NCBI GenBank assembly: GCA_028284935.1
Contig: JANQQQ010000028.1
Coordinates: forward strand, 31,096-95,095
Source: Croceivirga sp.
GTDB taxonomy: Bacteria; Bacteroidota; Bacteroidia; Flavobacteriales; Flavobacteriaceae
Length of the DNA stretch: 64,000 bases
Reading direction: 5' to 3'
In this document: in pieces, positions 52,335 to 61,148 of the stretch
Numbering within the stretch: position 1 is the stretch's first letter
How the letters are laid out: each line of letters starts with the position of its first letter
The notes under the pieces: model-generated
Database searches by the model: none
What the model was told of the DNA's origin: nothing
The model's input: the letters and a program-made list of their open reading frames with translations, nothing else
Made by a program: the position numbers and the translations under genes

Positions 52335-53114
52335 TTGTTTCCAAATGACAAAACAAAAACCGGACAGATGGAGATAAAAAGAATTAAACCGATACGACTG
52401 GGAACCTCTGCTATCATTTTTTTTGGGGCCGCACTACTATTTTTAGTCTTGGAGCGTATGGTGTTGCCCTTTCTTAATGATAGAGGGGTTTCCCAACCTA
52501 TTATGTTCTTGGTGATGGCATCGCCCCATGTTATATTCTTCATTGGAGCCCTGATTGGATTTCTACTGGAAGGGCATCCTTTGAATTGGGATTCGTTGAT
52601 GAGCCGTTTTCGATATAAAAAAATCAAGGGAAAAAAATGGTTATGGACCCTATTGTACGTGGTGGTCTTTGTTGGCCTCTACCTCTTTGTGTATACCTTT
52701 GCTTTGCCATTGGTCAAAATTATCCATGCATGGTTCCCAACAACAGAACTCTTGACGGACATCATGAGCGATGGTGAAACCTTTGTCGGGTATCCCCTAA
52801 AAGGAAACTGGTGGTTGTTAGGTCTATTTATGGTTTTGTATTTCTTCAATATTATGGGAGAGGAATTTTTATGGAGAGGCTACCTGTTTCCAAGACAAGA
52901 AAAAACCCATGGTAAACGTACATGGGTTGTTCACGGCTTGCTTTGGACCTCTTTCCATCTATTTGCGCCTTACAATGCTATTATGGTGTTTCCTGGGGCT
53001 ATGTTTATGTCCTATATTACGCAACGAATACAGAACAATACGGTGTTTCTTATAGCTCATGCTATGTTGAATGGTATTCCTGTAGTTATGCTTATCATGG
53101 GAATCATAGGATAA
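52335..53114 (+). CDS. CPBP family intramembrane metalloprotease (Abi-type)
   Basis: EEFLWRGYLFPRQE, LWTSFHLFAPYNA, IAHAMLNGIP motifs; alternative start at 52368. Confidence 0.9.
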   Translation: MFPNDKTKTGQMEIKRIKPIRLGTSAIIFFGAALLFLVLERMVLPFLNDRGVSQPIMFLVMASPHVIFFIGALIGFLLEGHPLNWDSLMSRFRYKKIKGKKWLWTLLYVVVFVGLYLFVYTFALPLVKIIHAWFPTTELLTDIMSDGETFVGYPLKGNWWLLGLFMVLYFFNIMGEEFLWRGYLFPRQEKTHGKRTWVVHGLLWTSFHLFAPYNAIMVFPGAMFMSYITQRIQNNTVFLIAHAMLNGIPVVMLIMGIIG

Positions 53115-53415
53115 TCACTAAAAAATTTCCAATAAGGTTGACATTTTGGGTAGTGATTGAGCCATTTTAATTTACAATCCTATGTAAATACCCTCTAATT
53201 ACTAATGAAAAGAAAAAAGAAACCCTACTGATATCGATATACAAGGATCATAGAAAATACTTTCCGAGACAGAAATTCCCTAATGTGCAATTGACCTTAA
53301 TCAATGTTTACAAATCATTTGGTCTACGAATTAGGATTGGTAGTGTTATTCAATTTGATTGTAAGTAAGCAAAATGAAATGGGCAATTGCCCCTTTTTAC
53401 AGGGTTCTAAAAAAA

Positions 53416-53815
53416 TTATGCTCTTCTCGCTACAAGACGCATTTCAGTAAAAGTTGTTCTTGGCGTTAAAGAGGCACAGCTATTTGGTGCGCAATCAATA
53501 CTATTGGGACTTTCTGCAACAAACAAAAGGACACCAAAATAATCAATGCTAGATAGTGTCGTTTCTAATTCAAATCTAAAAGAACCATCTTGGGAAAGTG
53601 TAATGTTCCTTTCAATTATAGTTTCATCAAGTTGACCAATCCCTTCAACTCTTTTCATACAAAGGAATCTTAATGTCGCACCTGTCTCACGGGACAAGTC
53701 ATCTTCATAAATGACTACACCTTCGTAGGTGGTGGCACTATTTTCATTATCATTTGAACTACATCCTAAAAAAAGCAAGGATTAAAACAATTAAAAATGC
53801 AGTGTGTTTTATCAT
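53416..53815 (-). pseudogene. small lipoprotein gene interrupted by a +1 frameshift in an A7/T7 run between signal peptide and lipobox
   Basis: Frame 1 from 53815: MIKHTAFLIVLILAFF...; main ORF (TTG at 53778) gives LFLGCSSNDNENS; one T fewer in the homopolymer at 53768-53774 restores MIKHTAFLIVLILAFLGCSSNDN (400 nt minus 1 = 133 codons). Confidence 0.65.
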
Positions 53816-53869
53816 TACCATCATTTATTTCGGTTGATAACCTACAGCTACGGGCCAAAAAGTGTTCAT

Positions 53870-54709
53870 TTATTCTCTCAAAAAATCCAATACTAACGTA
53901 TTAAATTCGTTAGGTTGCTCCCAAAACATGGCATGGCTATAAATGGAATTGACCTTAACATTTGGAACATTGGCATACAGCCATTTGCTGGCTTTTTCAA
54001 ACCAAGATTCCCTAACAAGAAATAAGGATGGTTTGTTTAGATGTTTTGCTTCCTCAGTATAATCACATGCCAATCCATCAATATATAAGCTTAAGGCAAC
54101 GTGAGGGGGGGTCATCAGTATTTCTCTTCGCATCCAAGCTTTGGTATCGTTGTCAATAGGGTCTTTTAACATCCATTCAATTATCCCATCCGGATTTGAA
54201 GGTTTTGAAATCATTCTCTTTAAACTACTTCTATAATCATCAAATGTTCCATATGCCCATTCTTTCTCAACATCACCAATCCATTTTGGTGGTTCATCAA
54301 TAAAAACCAGCTTAGAAATTTTGTCGGTTGAATAGGCACGGATATATTCGAACATCGTAAGGCATCCACTGGACCATCCTACCAGTACCACATTTTGTAA
54401 CTTCTTTTTCAATATTAATTCTTGAAGATCTGTTGCATGGCTCGCATAGTTATTTTGGTCAACGGTATTGTCAGATCTTCCTTGACCTCTTGGGTCATAG
54501 GTGATTACGTGATAATTTCTAGAAAAGAAAGGTTTTTGTTTATTGAAAAAATGATGGGTCATCGTCCAACCAGGGATGAAAATGATTGTTTCTCCCTTAC
54601 CCATTTCATCCACAAAAAGTCTTGTCCCATCTGGTAATTCAAAATAGTTTCCCTGACCATAGATTGAAATGGTAAAAAGTAAAACCACAAAAAAACTAAA
54701 AGGTCTCAT
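53870..54709 (-). CDS. exported alpha/beta hydrolase
   Basis: Signal peptide MRPFSFFVVLLFTISIYGQ; TIIFIPGWTMTHHFF, YDPRGQGRSD, LVGWSSGCLT nucleophile elbow; start at internal Met 20, overlapping the upstream gene by 14 bp. Confidence 0.88.
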   Translation of the reverse strand: MRPFSFFVVLLFTISIYGQGNYFELPDGTRLFVDEMGKGETIIFIPGWTMTHHFFNKQKPFFSRNYHVITYDPRGQGRSDNTVDQNNYASHATDLQELILKKKLQNVVLVGWSSGCLTMFEYIRAYSTDKISKLVFIDEPPKWIGDVEKEWAYGTFDDYRSSLKRMISKPSNPDGIIEWMLKDPIDNDTKAWMRREILMTPPHVALSLYIDGLACDYTEEAKHLNKPSLFLVRESWFEKASKWLYANVPNVKVNSIYSHAMFWEQPNEFNTLVLDFLRE

Positions 54710-55916
54710 AGATGCGTTTTGGTAAGGATTCTTTGTATTGGATTTGCAAATAATTATTCCCGTCAATTAACTTGGCAAAGCCTGCAGGGGTAATTTCTGG
54801 ATTTTCAGGGCCAATTAAAGTTGCCACATCCCCGATCTTAATTTTAGTTTCCGATCCAAGGGATATATTGGTATGACTGGAATTGACGTTGACCACCTTG
54901 TAAAGCTCATTGCCCAAAAGGACTTTGGCCCCATTTTCTGCCCTGCTGTCATATCCATCAGCCCAGCCAATGGGTAAAGTGGCAATCCATTCCTCGCGTT
55001 CAACTTTATAAAATCTAGAAAAACCAATCGTATCACCAGCTTTTAGTTTTTCCAATCGTATTACCGGTGCTTTAAGACGGTAGGACACCTCCAACGGAAA
55101 TTCCTTCGCTTTTTCCATTTTAGCGTTCGGGAAAGAACCATGTAATAGAATTCCTGGGCGAACGGCATCTTGATGCGAATTGCTTAAATCCAAAAGGGAA
55201 TAGGATGGCGCCAAATGTGCCAATCCAGTGGATATACCATTTTCGTTCAAATTCTTAATAAGGGTTTCAAATCGATGAATTTGTCGTATTGCAAAATCCT
55301 TTGGGGAAGTAAGGGTAGAAAAAGTATGGGTTATTTTCAAACCGCCACTCTTTGATATTTCTTGTGCGATCGTATGGGTTTGCTCATATGGGATACCCAT
55401 TCTTCCCAGCCCGGTATCTACGTATAGCGCAACTTTTACAAGTTTTTTAGTCTCTTGGGACAAAAGCTGGATTTTTTTTAAAGAGTCTTTCGAAAAAATA
55501 CTTAAAATAACGTGTCCATTTACAAGGGAGGGCCCATTATCAAAATCAAAGTCGCCCATTAACAAAATGGATTTTTTAACCCCCGCTCTCCCGATAGCAA
55601 TGGCACTTTCATCGGTAACGACCGCTATACTTGCTATGGATGTCGAATTATTCAAAATTTTGGCCACTTGGACATCTCCCAATCCATAAGCATTGTTCTT
55701 TAAAACGGCTATAACGGGTTTTCCTCCGGCCATCTTACTAATTTGGGCAGCATTATGCAAATAAGCTGATTTGGAGAGTTCCAACCAAGGCTTGCTTTCG
55801 TAAGACCTTTTAAATAAAAGGGGAGTATTGGCGAGAAGCTGGGGTCCAACGGTTATGGTTGTTAAACCAGCAAGAGTATTATAAATAAACTGCCTTCTAT
55901 TTTGTTCCATTGCCAC
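54696..55916 (-). CDS. exported alanine-racemase-family PLP protein (Tat-like signal), divergent active site
   Basis: RRQFIYNTLAGLTTITVGPQLLA signal; AVLKNNAYGLG (PLP Lys), YVDTGLGRMGI, AVRPGILLHG, EEWIATLPIGWADGYDSR; Phe at the usual catalytic Tyr position. Confidence 0.85.
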   Translation of the reverse strand: MAMEQNRRQFIYNTLAGLTTITVGPQLLANTPLLFKRSYESKPWLELSKSAYLHNAAQISKMAGGKPVIAVLKNNAYGLGDVQVAKILNNSTSIASIAVVTDESAIAIGRAGVKKSILLMGDFDFDNGPSLVNGHVILSIFSKDSLKKIQLLSQETKKLVKVALYVDTGLGRMGIPYEQTHTIAQEISKSGGLKITHTFSTLTSPKDFAIRQIHRFETLIKNLNENGISTGLAHLAPSYSLLDLSNSHQDAVRPGILLHGSFPNAKMEKAKEFPLEVSYRLKAPVIRLEKLKAGDTIGFSRFYKVEREEWIATLPIGWADGYDSRAENGAKVLLGNELYKVVNVNSSHTNISLGSETKIKIGDVATLIGPENPEITPAGFAKLIDGNNYLQIQYKESLPKRIYETF

Positions 55917-55942
55917 TTAAGTTGGCTAAAAATGTCGTTAAA

Positions 55943-57082
55943 TTAAGGTTTCATAATTTTTTCCAATATCCCCATGACAACAGTTTCAGACGCTGGAGAA
56001 TCATAATTTGAAAGTACAACAACATTTAATCCGGTTGGCCCATGATAGCCCACGGTTGCACTAACACCTGGTGACGCACCTATAAAATCAAACACAGCCC
56101 TTTCCGTTTCCAGTTTTTCGTCTTCAAAATTGGATATTAAAAGGGATAAAGAAGTCGTATCAATAAATCTTTCATTAAAAATAGAATTAATGAATTCTGA
56201 CATATCCCCTATGGTTGAATAACCACCACCATCTGAAGCTCCCCTAACTGACATTATTTCACTAAATGTTACATTCTCTCCATTTTCAGTTTTTGTTAGG
56301 GGCTCAGCGAATGTGGAGTCCAACTCAGAAAAACTTGGAAACCCAGTGTCCTTCATGTTGAGGGGGGAAAAAATATTTTCTTCTACGAAGGAATAATAAT
56401 CCTGACCGGAAACTTGTTCAATTATTCGTCCCAGCAAAATAAATCCTTCATTACTATACTTATAATTGGTCCCGGGGTTGAATTCTAGAATTTTCTTTTC
56501 AATAAAATTAACGTAATCAGATATTTGGTACAGGTCAGTTTTTGATTTTTTGTACTCGGGGTCATCCCAATAATGACCGAAACCAGATTTATGGGAAAGT
56601 AGGTTTCTAATGGTAATATCATTGGCTCTTGGATCCGAAAAACTGAAGCTAAATGCATCAAGTTTGTCCTCATAATTCAATTTGCCATCATTTATCAATT
56701 GGATAGCAGCCAGAATGGTGAACAGTTTTCCAACTGAGGCAAGAGAGAACTTGGTGTTGAGATCATTTTTTATCGTACCACCACTATTGCTAAAACCGAC
56801 ACACTTTTTTATAACCCTTTTTGAATTCCTGTCGGAAAGAACAATACAACCTGAAAATTTTCCTTCTTTGGAAAGATGATCAATGAGGTCCTCTATTTCC
56901 TTTTTGAATATATTTTTCTCCTGTTGGGAATAAGTTGAATTCGATAAAAGTGATGCCAATAGTACTAAGACAGCTAGTTTAAAAGAAAATTTATCTACCA
57001 ATCCAAAGCTAAATTGATATGACATTCTTGGTAACTCTTTGTAACTGATTTTCATAAGTTCAATGATTGATATTGTTGCCAA
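55943..57082 (-). CDS. exported serine hydrolase, class C beta-lactamase/DD-peptidase fold
   Basis: SLASVGKLFTI (SxxK), YKYSNEGFILLG (YxN), VGYHGPTGLN; probable start at internal MSYQFSF (57025) with signal peptide. Confidence 0.88.
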   Translation of the reverse strand: MATISIIELMKISYKELPRMSYQFSFGLVDKFSFKLAVLVLLASLLSNSTYSQQEKNIFKKEIEDLIDHLSKEGKFSGCIVLSDRNSKRVIKKCVGFSNSGGTIKNDLNTKFSLASVGKLFTILAAIQLINDGKLNYEDKLDAFSFSFSDPRANDITIRNLLSHKSGFGHYWDDPEYKKSKTDLYQISDYVNFIEKKILEFNPGTNYKYSNEGFILLGRIIEQVSGQDYYSFVEENIFSPLNMKDTGFPSFSELDSTFAEPLTKTENGENVTFSEIMSVRGASDGGGYSTIGDMSEFINSIFNERFIDTTSLSLLISNFEDEKLETERAVFDFIGASPGVSATVGYHGPTGLNVVVLSNYDSPASETVVMGILEKIMKP

Positions 57083-57201
57083 ATTAATTGGGTCAATTCC
57101 TAATAGGTATTTCAGAAATTGCTTTTTAAGTGTTCTTTTTCGATGATTTCAAATCCAGTCCTGATTTATTGGTTAACTGCCGTGAATAGACCGTACTTAA
57201 A

Positions 57202-57264
57202 AATCAAGCAATTTTTGAAAGGACTTTTATTTTAAAATCACTTTAAATTGAAAATTGCTTGATT
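57202..57264. repeat. 14-bp perfect inverted repeat with 35-nt spacer in the divergent intergenic region
   Basis: AATCAAGCAATTTT (57202-57215) and AAAATTGCTTGATT (57251-57264). Confidence 0.8.
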
Positions 57265-57292
57265 CCTAACGCTTACCCTCATTAAAGGCATA

Positions 57293-58105
57293 ATGAACAA
57301 TAAAAAAACTACAGTCTTTTTGATACTTACGTTTTTGTGGTCTTGGACCTTATGGTTTAAAGGTTTAGATCATTTAATTGATGGTATTACCCAAGATTCC
57401 ATCGACAGTTTTTTGATATTTTTTTTTGCAGGTATTTATGGACCAACTATTAGTGCCATAGTAACCGCAATTATTTTTGATGGTTTCAAAGGGGTTTTGG
57501 ATTTACTTAAGAAAGTATTTATTTGGAAGGTCCCATTAAAAATATACTTGTTCATTATTCTTTTGCCTGCACTATTTGTTAGTATCGGAATTGTGCTCTA
57601 TTACCTATTTATCGGAGCTATTGGAAGCTTTGATGAGATGGGTTTTATAGCAATTCCCGCTGTGCTGTGGGCCGGGTTCTATGCAGGGCCTCTGGGGGAA
57701 GAATTGGGTTGGAGAGGCTTTTTGCTTGTCGAATTTCAAAAAGGATTTTCTAGTCTAAAAAGTGCAATTATTATTGGGATAATCTGGTTTGTTTGGCATA
57801 TACCTCTATTCTGGGCGCCATTCGGAACACTGGTTAGTGGAGAATCAATTACTTTTTTTCCTGTTCTCACCTATTTTTTAATGCTCATCTGCCTATCCAT
57901 CATAATTACTTGGTTGGTAATCAACTCAAAAGGCAGTGTTCTAGTTGCGCTCCTTTTTCATTTGTCCATAAATGCAGGAATAGTGCTGTTGTTTTTTCCC
58001 GAATTGAATATGGATTTCAAGAAGGTGCATTTATTGTCCGGAATAGGAATGCTAGTATTTACTTTAATGCTACTACTAAATAATAAATTAAAAAGAAATA
58101 CCTAA
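57293..58105 (+). CDS. CPBP family intramembrane metalloprotease (second copy in window)
   Basis: PLGEELGWRGFLLVEFQKGFSS, GIIWFVWHIPLFWAPFG, LLFHLSINAG. Confidence 0.92.
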   Translation: MNNKKTTVFLILTFLWSWTLWFKGLDHLIDGITQDSIDSFLIFFFAGIYGPTISAIVTAIIFDGFKGVLDLLKKVFIWKVPLKIYLFIILLPALFVSIGIVLYYLFIGAIGSFDEMGFIAIPAVLWAGFYAGPLGEELGWRGFLLVEFQKGFSSLKSAIIIGIIWFVWHIPLFWAPFGTLVSGESITFFPVLTYFLMLICLSIIITWLVINSKGSVLVALLFHLSINAGIVLLFFPELNMDFKKVHLLSGIGMLVFTLMLLLNNKLKRNT

Positions 58106-58219
58106 GAGTTTATCGGCACCATTAAAAATGCCATCAAAAATTATAAAAAATCACTGGAACTTAATCCTAAGAATACGAATGCCGTAAAGATGATAGAACG
58201 TATAAGCTTCAAAAAATAA
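58106..58219 (+). pseudogene. C-terminal TPR remnant of a lost gene
   Basis: In-frame immediately after the CPBP stop: EFIGTIKNAIKNYKKSLELNPKNTNAVKMIERISFKK*, a canonical TPR C-terminus without start codon or upstream domain. Confidence 0.65.
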
Positions 58220-58274
58220 AGGCTTAACAATGAAAAAGGGGAAAGTTATCTTTTTTGGCAATCCTGTTAAGCCT
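58220..58274. repeat. 10-bp perfect inverted repeat with 35-nt spacer downstream of the TPR remnant
   Basis: AGGCTTAACA (58220-58229) and TGTTAAGCCT (58265-58274). Confidence 0.75.
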
Positions 58275-58425
58275 AAAATCCAAGGCAAGTTGATTTAGAA
58301 TCGAATGCTAGGGGATTCCCATTATAAAAGTATTGGGCGAACAATTCCAATAAGAATAATGTTAAAATCTGTAACTATTGAAGTTTTTTAATGTCCTTAA
58401 TTAGTGAGGAAACTTTTTACAAACT

Positions 58426-59337
58426 ATGGATTACAGGCCAAGTCTTATCTTTATTGACAATGGTGAAATGCCGGAGTTTCCAGATTTCTTTTCAAACGAA
58501 GTGTATATCTCTAAAGGGAAGTCTCCAGAGTATCCAACGCCTGTTTCATACTCCTCTTCCTATACGTTGAAATGCGTTGTTAGTGGAAATGAAAAATATG
58601 AAGTTGATGGAGAAGTAAAAACCCTTGATAAAGGGACAATTCTGTTCATTGAGCCCAAGTCCAAAGTTCAATTCTTAACCGCAGAGGGACTTGCTACATC
58701 TATCTTTCTCGATGAAAAAATGTTGAAACAGGCCCACCATCAAATAATAATGGGGCCAAAAATACTTGATTATCCTTTCGATGAACCAAGAGATGGGAAT
58801 GTTCCATTTTACGCACTTAAAAGCTATCAGAACACCCATGAACTTAGGGCTATTGTTTCAAAGGTATTCAGTTATAAAGGCGAGGTGGACTTAAATTTCT
58901 ATTTAGAGTTATCTGAAAAGATCATCCTTGCGCAAAATGAGGAATTTCTTAAAAAGGATAGGCTCGGTTTCAAAAAAAAGACAACTAAATTTGAAATTTT
59001 TAAGCGACTCCTAATTGCCAAAGAATACCTCGAAGATAATTTAAGCTCCAATATTTCCTTGGATGAACTGGCTTTGGTTGCCTGTCTTTCAAAGTACCAT
59101 CTAATCAGAACCTTTAAATTGGTTTTTGGTAAATCTCCTGGTCAATATCATATTGATTTAAAAGTTAATCGCATTAACCACCTGCTTTCATCACAAACCA
59201 AAATTGAATCTCTAACTCAACTTGCCTTGGATTTTGGGTTCAATGAATATTCTGTCTTTTATAAACATTATACCAATAGATTCCATAAAAAACCAAGTAT
59301 CGGTTTGGGAAAGAAAAAAAAATTCTATTTTAACTAG
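58426..59337 (+). CDS. AraC-family transcriptional regulator
   Basis: Cupin-like N-domain; HTH AKEYLEDNLSSNISLDELALVACLSKYHLIRTFKLVFGKSPGQYHIDLKVNRINHLL. Confidence 0.92.
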   Translation: MDYRPSLIFIDNGEMPEFPDFFSNEVYISKGKSPEYPTPVSYSSSYTLKCVVSGNEKYEVDGEVKTLDKGTILFIEPKSKVQFLTAEGLATSIFLDEKMLKQAHHQIIMGPKILDYPFDEPRDGNVPFYALKSYQNTHELRAIVSKVFSYKGEVDLNFYLELSEKIILAQNEEFLKKDRLGFKKKTTKFEIFKRLLIAKEYLEDNLSSNISLDELALVACLSKYHLIRTFKLVFGKSPGQYHIDLKVNRINHLLSSQTKIESLTQLALDFGFNEYSVFYKHYTNRFHKKPSIGLGKKKKFYFN

Positions 59338-59759
59338 TATTTGGCCATATTTTTTCAAATTCCCTTCACACTTCCAAATACCAGATTTGATACCAAATTA
59401 GGAGCTCAAAAATGATATGAAGACTTTCAACAAATAGTAAATTCGGTATTCTTTTTTGGACATATTTTTGCCGGCTAGGAGGGAACAACTACTTTTTATC
59501 CTTACCCTATCCTTACTCTTTGTACTAAAACACTCAAGAATATTCTAAACCAAATGGTCTTCTTCTATCTTAATTCATAGCGCTTTAGCCTGAGACTGTG
59601 AATTCCTTAATTGATGAAGGAAGCAATCGAGGTGTATTCTCCATATAAATTTTAAAAAGAGCAATTTTTGAAATCTTCATTGATCCATTGATGGCTATAA
59701 TCACCTTTGGGTATCTCTTGTTTTTTTGAAAAAACAAGGCAATAGAATCTAAATAGACT

Positions 59760-60995
59760 ATGAAAAACGTTGTATTTTTTATTATGACTGTCCTTATTAG
59801 TGGCTGTGTGGAAGAATTTCAATATGATGGTGCAACCAACTTATTGGATTCCAATCAAAATATTCTGGTTGTTGAGGCCAATTTGACCAACGAAATAAGT
59901 TCGCAACAAATCCGCTTGAGTAAGGTTGTGGATTTTGGTAACGATTCCATAGCCCTACCCCAAAGCAATGCATTGGTAAGAGTTATTGATCAGAATGAAA
60001 ATGTATATGAATTTAAGGAGAAAGAAAACGGTATTTATGCGTCATCTTCAACATTCTCTATTAAGGAAAACAATGCTTATCGATTGGAAATTCAAACACC
60101 TAATGGAGATGTATTTGTTTCCTCCCAGGAAAGACTTCCAGAAGGAGAAAGCAAAATTGGAAATATGGTTGCGGAACGGGAAATCTTAAAAAACGGGATG
60201 GATGGAGTAACCATTTATTTGGAGAATGGAAGCGCAAATACAAACAATCTCCCCTATAGGTATGAATTTGAGGAAACCTATAAGATCGTTGCACCGTATT
60301 GGACATCGGTAGATTTTCAACTTACCGATTATGACCCTTGTTTTCTGCCTATTGAGTATAATTTAGATGTTGTTCCGAGAACTGAGGAGCAACAGGTTTG
60401 TTTCAATACGCTTCATTCAAAGGGTGTACTCCAATTGACCAACACTTCAAGTAAAGCAGCTATAAGGTCTATTGAGAAATCGGATTTTATTATTTCAAAC
60501 CGCTATAGCATACTTGTTAAACAACTTTTGGATACCCAGGGAGCAAGAGACTTCTATAGGCAATTAAGCGCGTTTAATTCCAATGATTTTGTTTTTTCAC
60601 AAATCCAGGTTGGGGAATTACCTACCAACATCACAGTAATTGCTGGCGAGACGGGAGTCATTGGTTATTTCTCTGTTTCCAATCTAGATAAAAAACGCAT
60701 TTTTTTTGATTTTGGAGACATTTTTCCAAATGAATCTAAGCCCGATTTCGTAAAAAATTGTCAAATTTTTTCCGCTCCTCTGGAACCTTTTGCGTTTTGC
60801 GTGAATGGTATCGCGCCATATTTTTGTGAAGAACCCATTTTGGAACAAGTGGATGATAATTTAGTTTCTTATTATGATCAAAACCCAGAAGAAGGTGCAA
60901 ACGACTGTGAAGGTCCTTTTTTGATGGTTGATCGGGTTTGTGGGGATTGTACGGTTTTAGGAAGTAATATTAAACCCGATTTTTGGGTGGATTAG
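59760..60995 (+). CDS. DUF4249 family lipoprotein
   Basis: Lipobox VLISGCVEEF; ILVVEANLTNEISSQQIRLSKV...NALVRVIDQNENVYEFKEKENGIY. Confidence 0.78.
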   Translation: MKNVVFFIMTVLISGCVEEFQYDGATNLLDSNQNILVVEANLTNEISSQQIRLSKVVDFGNDSIALPQSNALVRVIDQNENVYEFKEKENGIYASSSTFSIKENNAYRLEIQTPNGDVFVSSQERLPEGESKIGNMVAEREILKNGMDGVTIYLENGSANTNNLPYRYEFEETYKIVAPYWTSVDFQLTDYDPCFLPIEYNLDVVPRTEEQQVCFNTLHSKGVLQLTNTSSKAAIRSIEKSDFIISNRYSILVKQLLDTQGARDFYRQLSAFNSNDFVFSQIQVGELPTNITVIAGETGVIGYFSVSNLDKKRIFFDFGDIFPNESKPDFVKNCQIFSAPLEPFAFCVNGIAPYFCEEPILEQVDDNLVSYYDQNPEEGANDCEGPFLMVDRVCGDCTVLGSNIKPDFWVD

Positions 60996-61083
60996 ACAAG
61001 AAATACCGGTAGTATATTGATGTGTAGCTCACTGAGAAGGGACTATCCTTTTGTTAAGAGATGATCTAGTTCATATAAGGCAT

Positions 61084-61113
61084 AAAGGCACCTAATCTAC
61101 ATTAGGTGCCTTT
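61084..61113. terminator. bidirectional intrinsic terminator
   Basis: aaaggcacctaat-ctac-attaggtgccttt perfect 13-bp stem between convergent genes. Confidence 0.88.
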
Positions 61114-61148
61114 ATATATATTTTAAAATAAGTATTATACTTTGAATC

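Noticed and set aside
52335-59337. Possible phage, transposon or toxin-antitoxin island
   Set aside because: No transposase, integrase, recombinase, phage structural gene or toxin family recognised, despite island-like gene content
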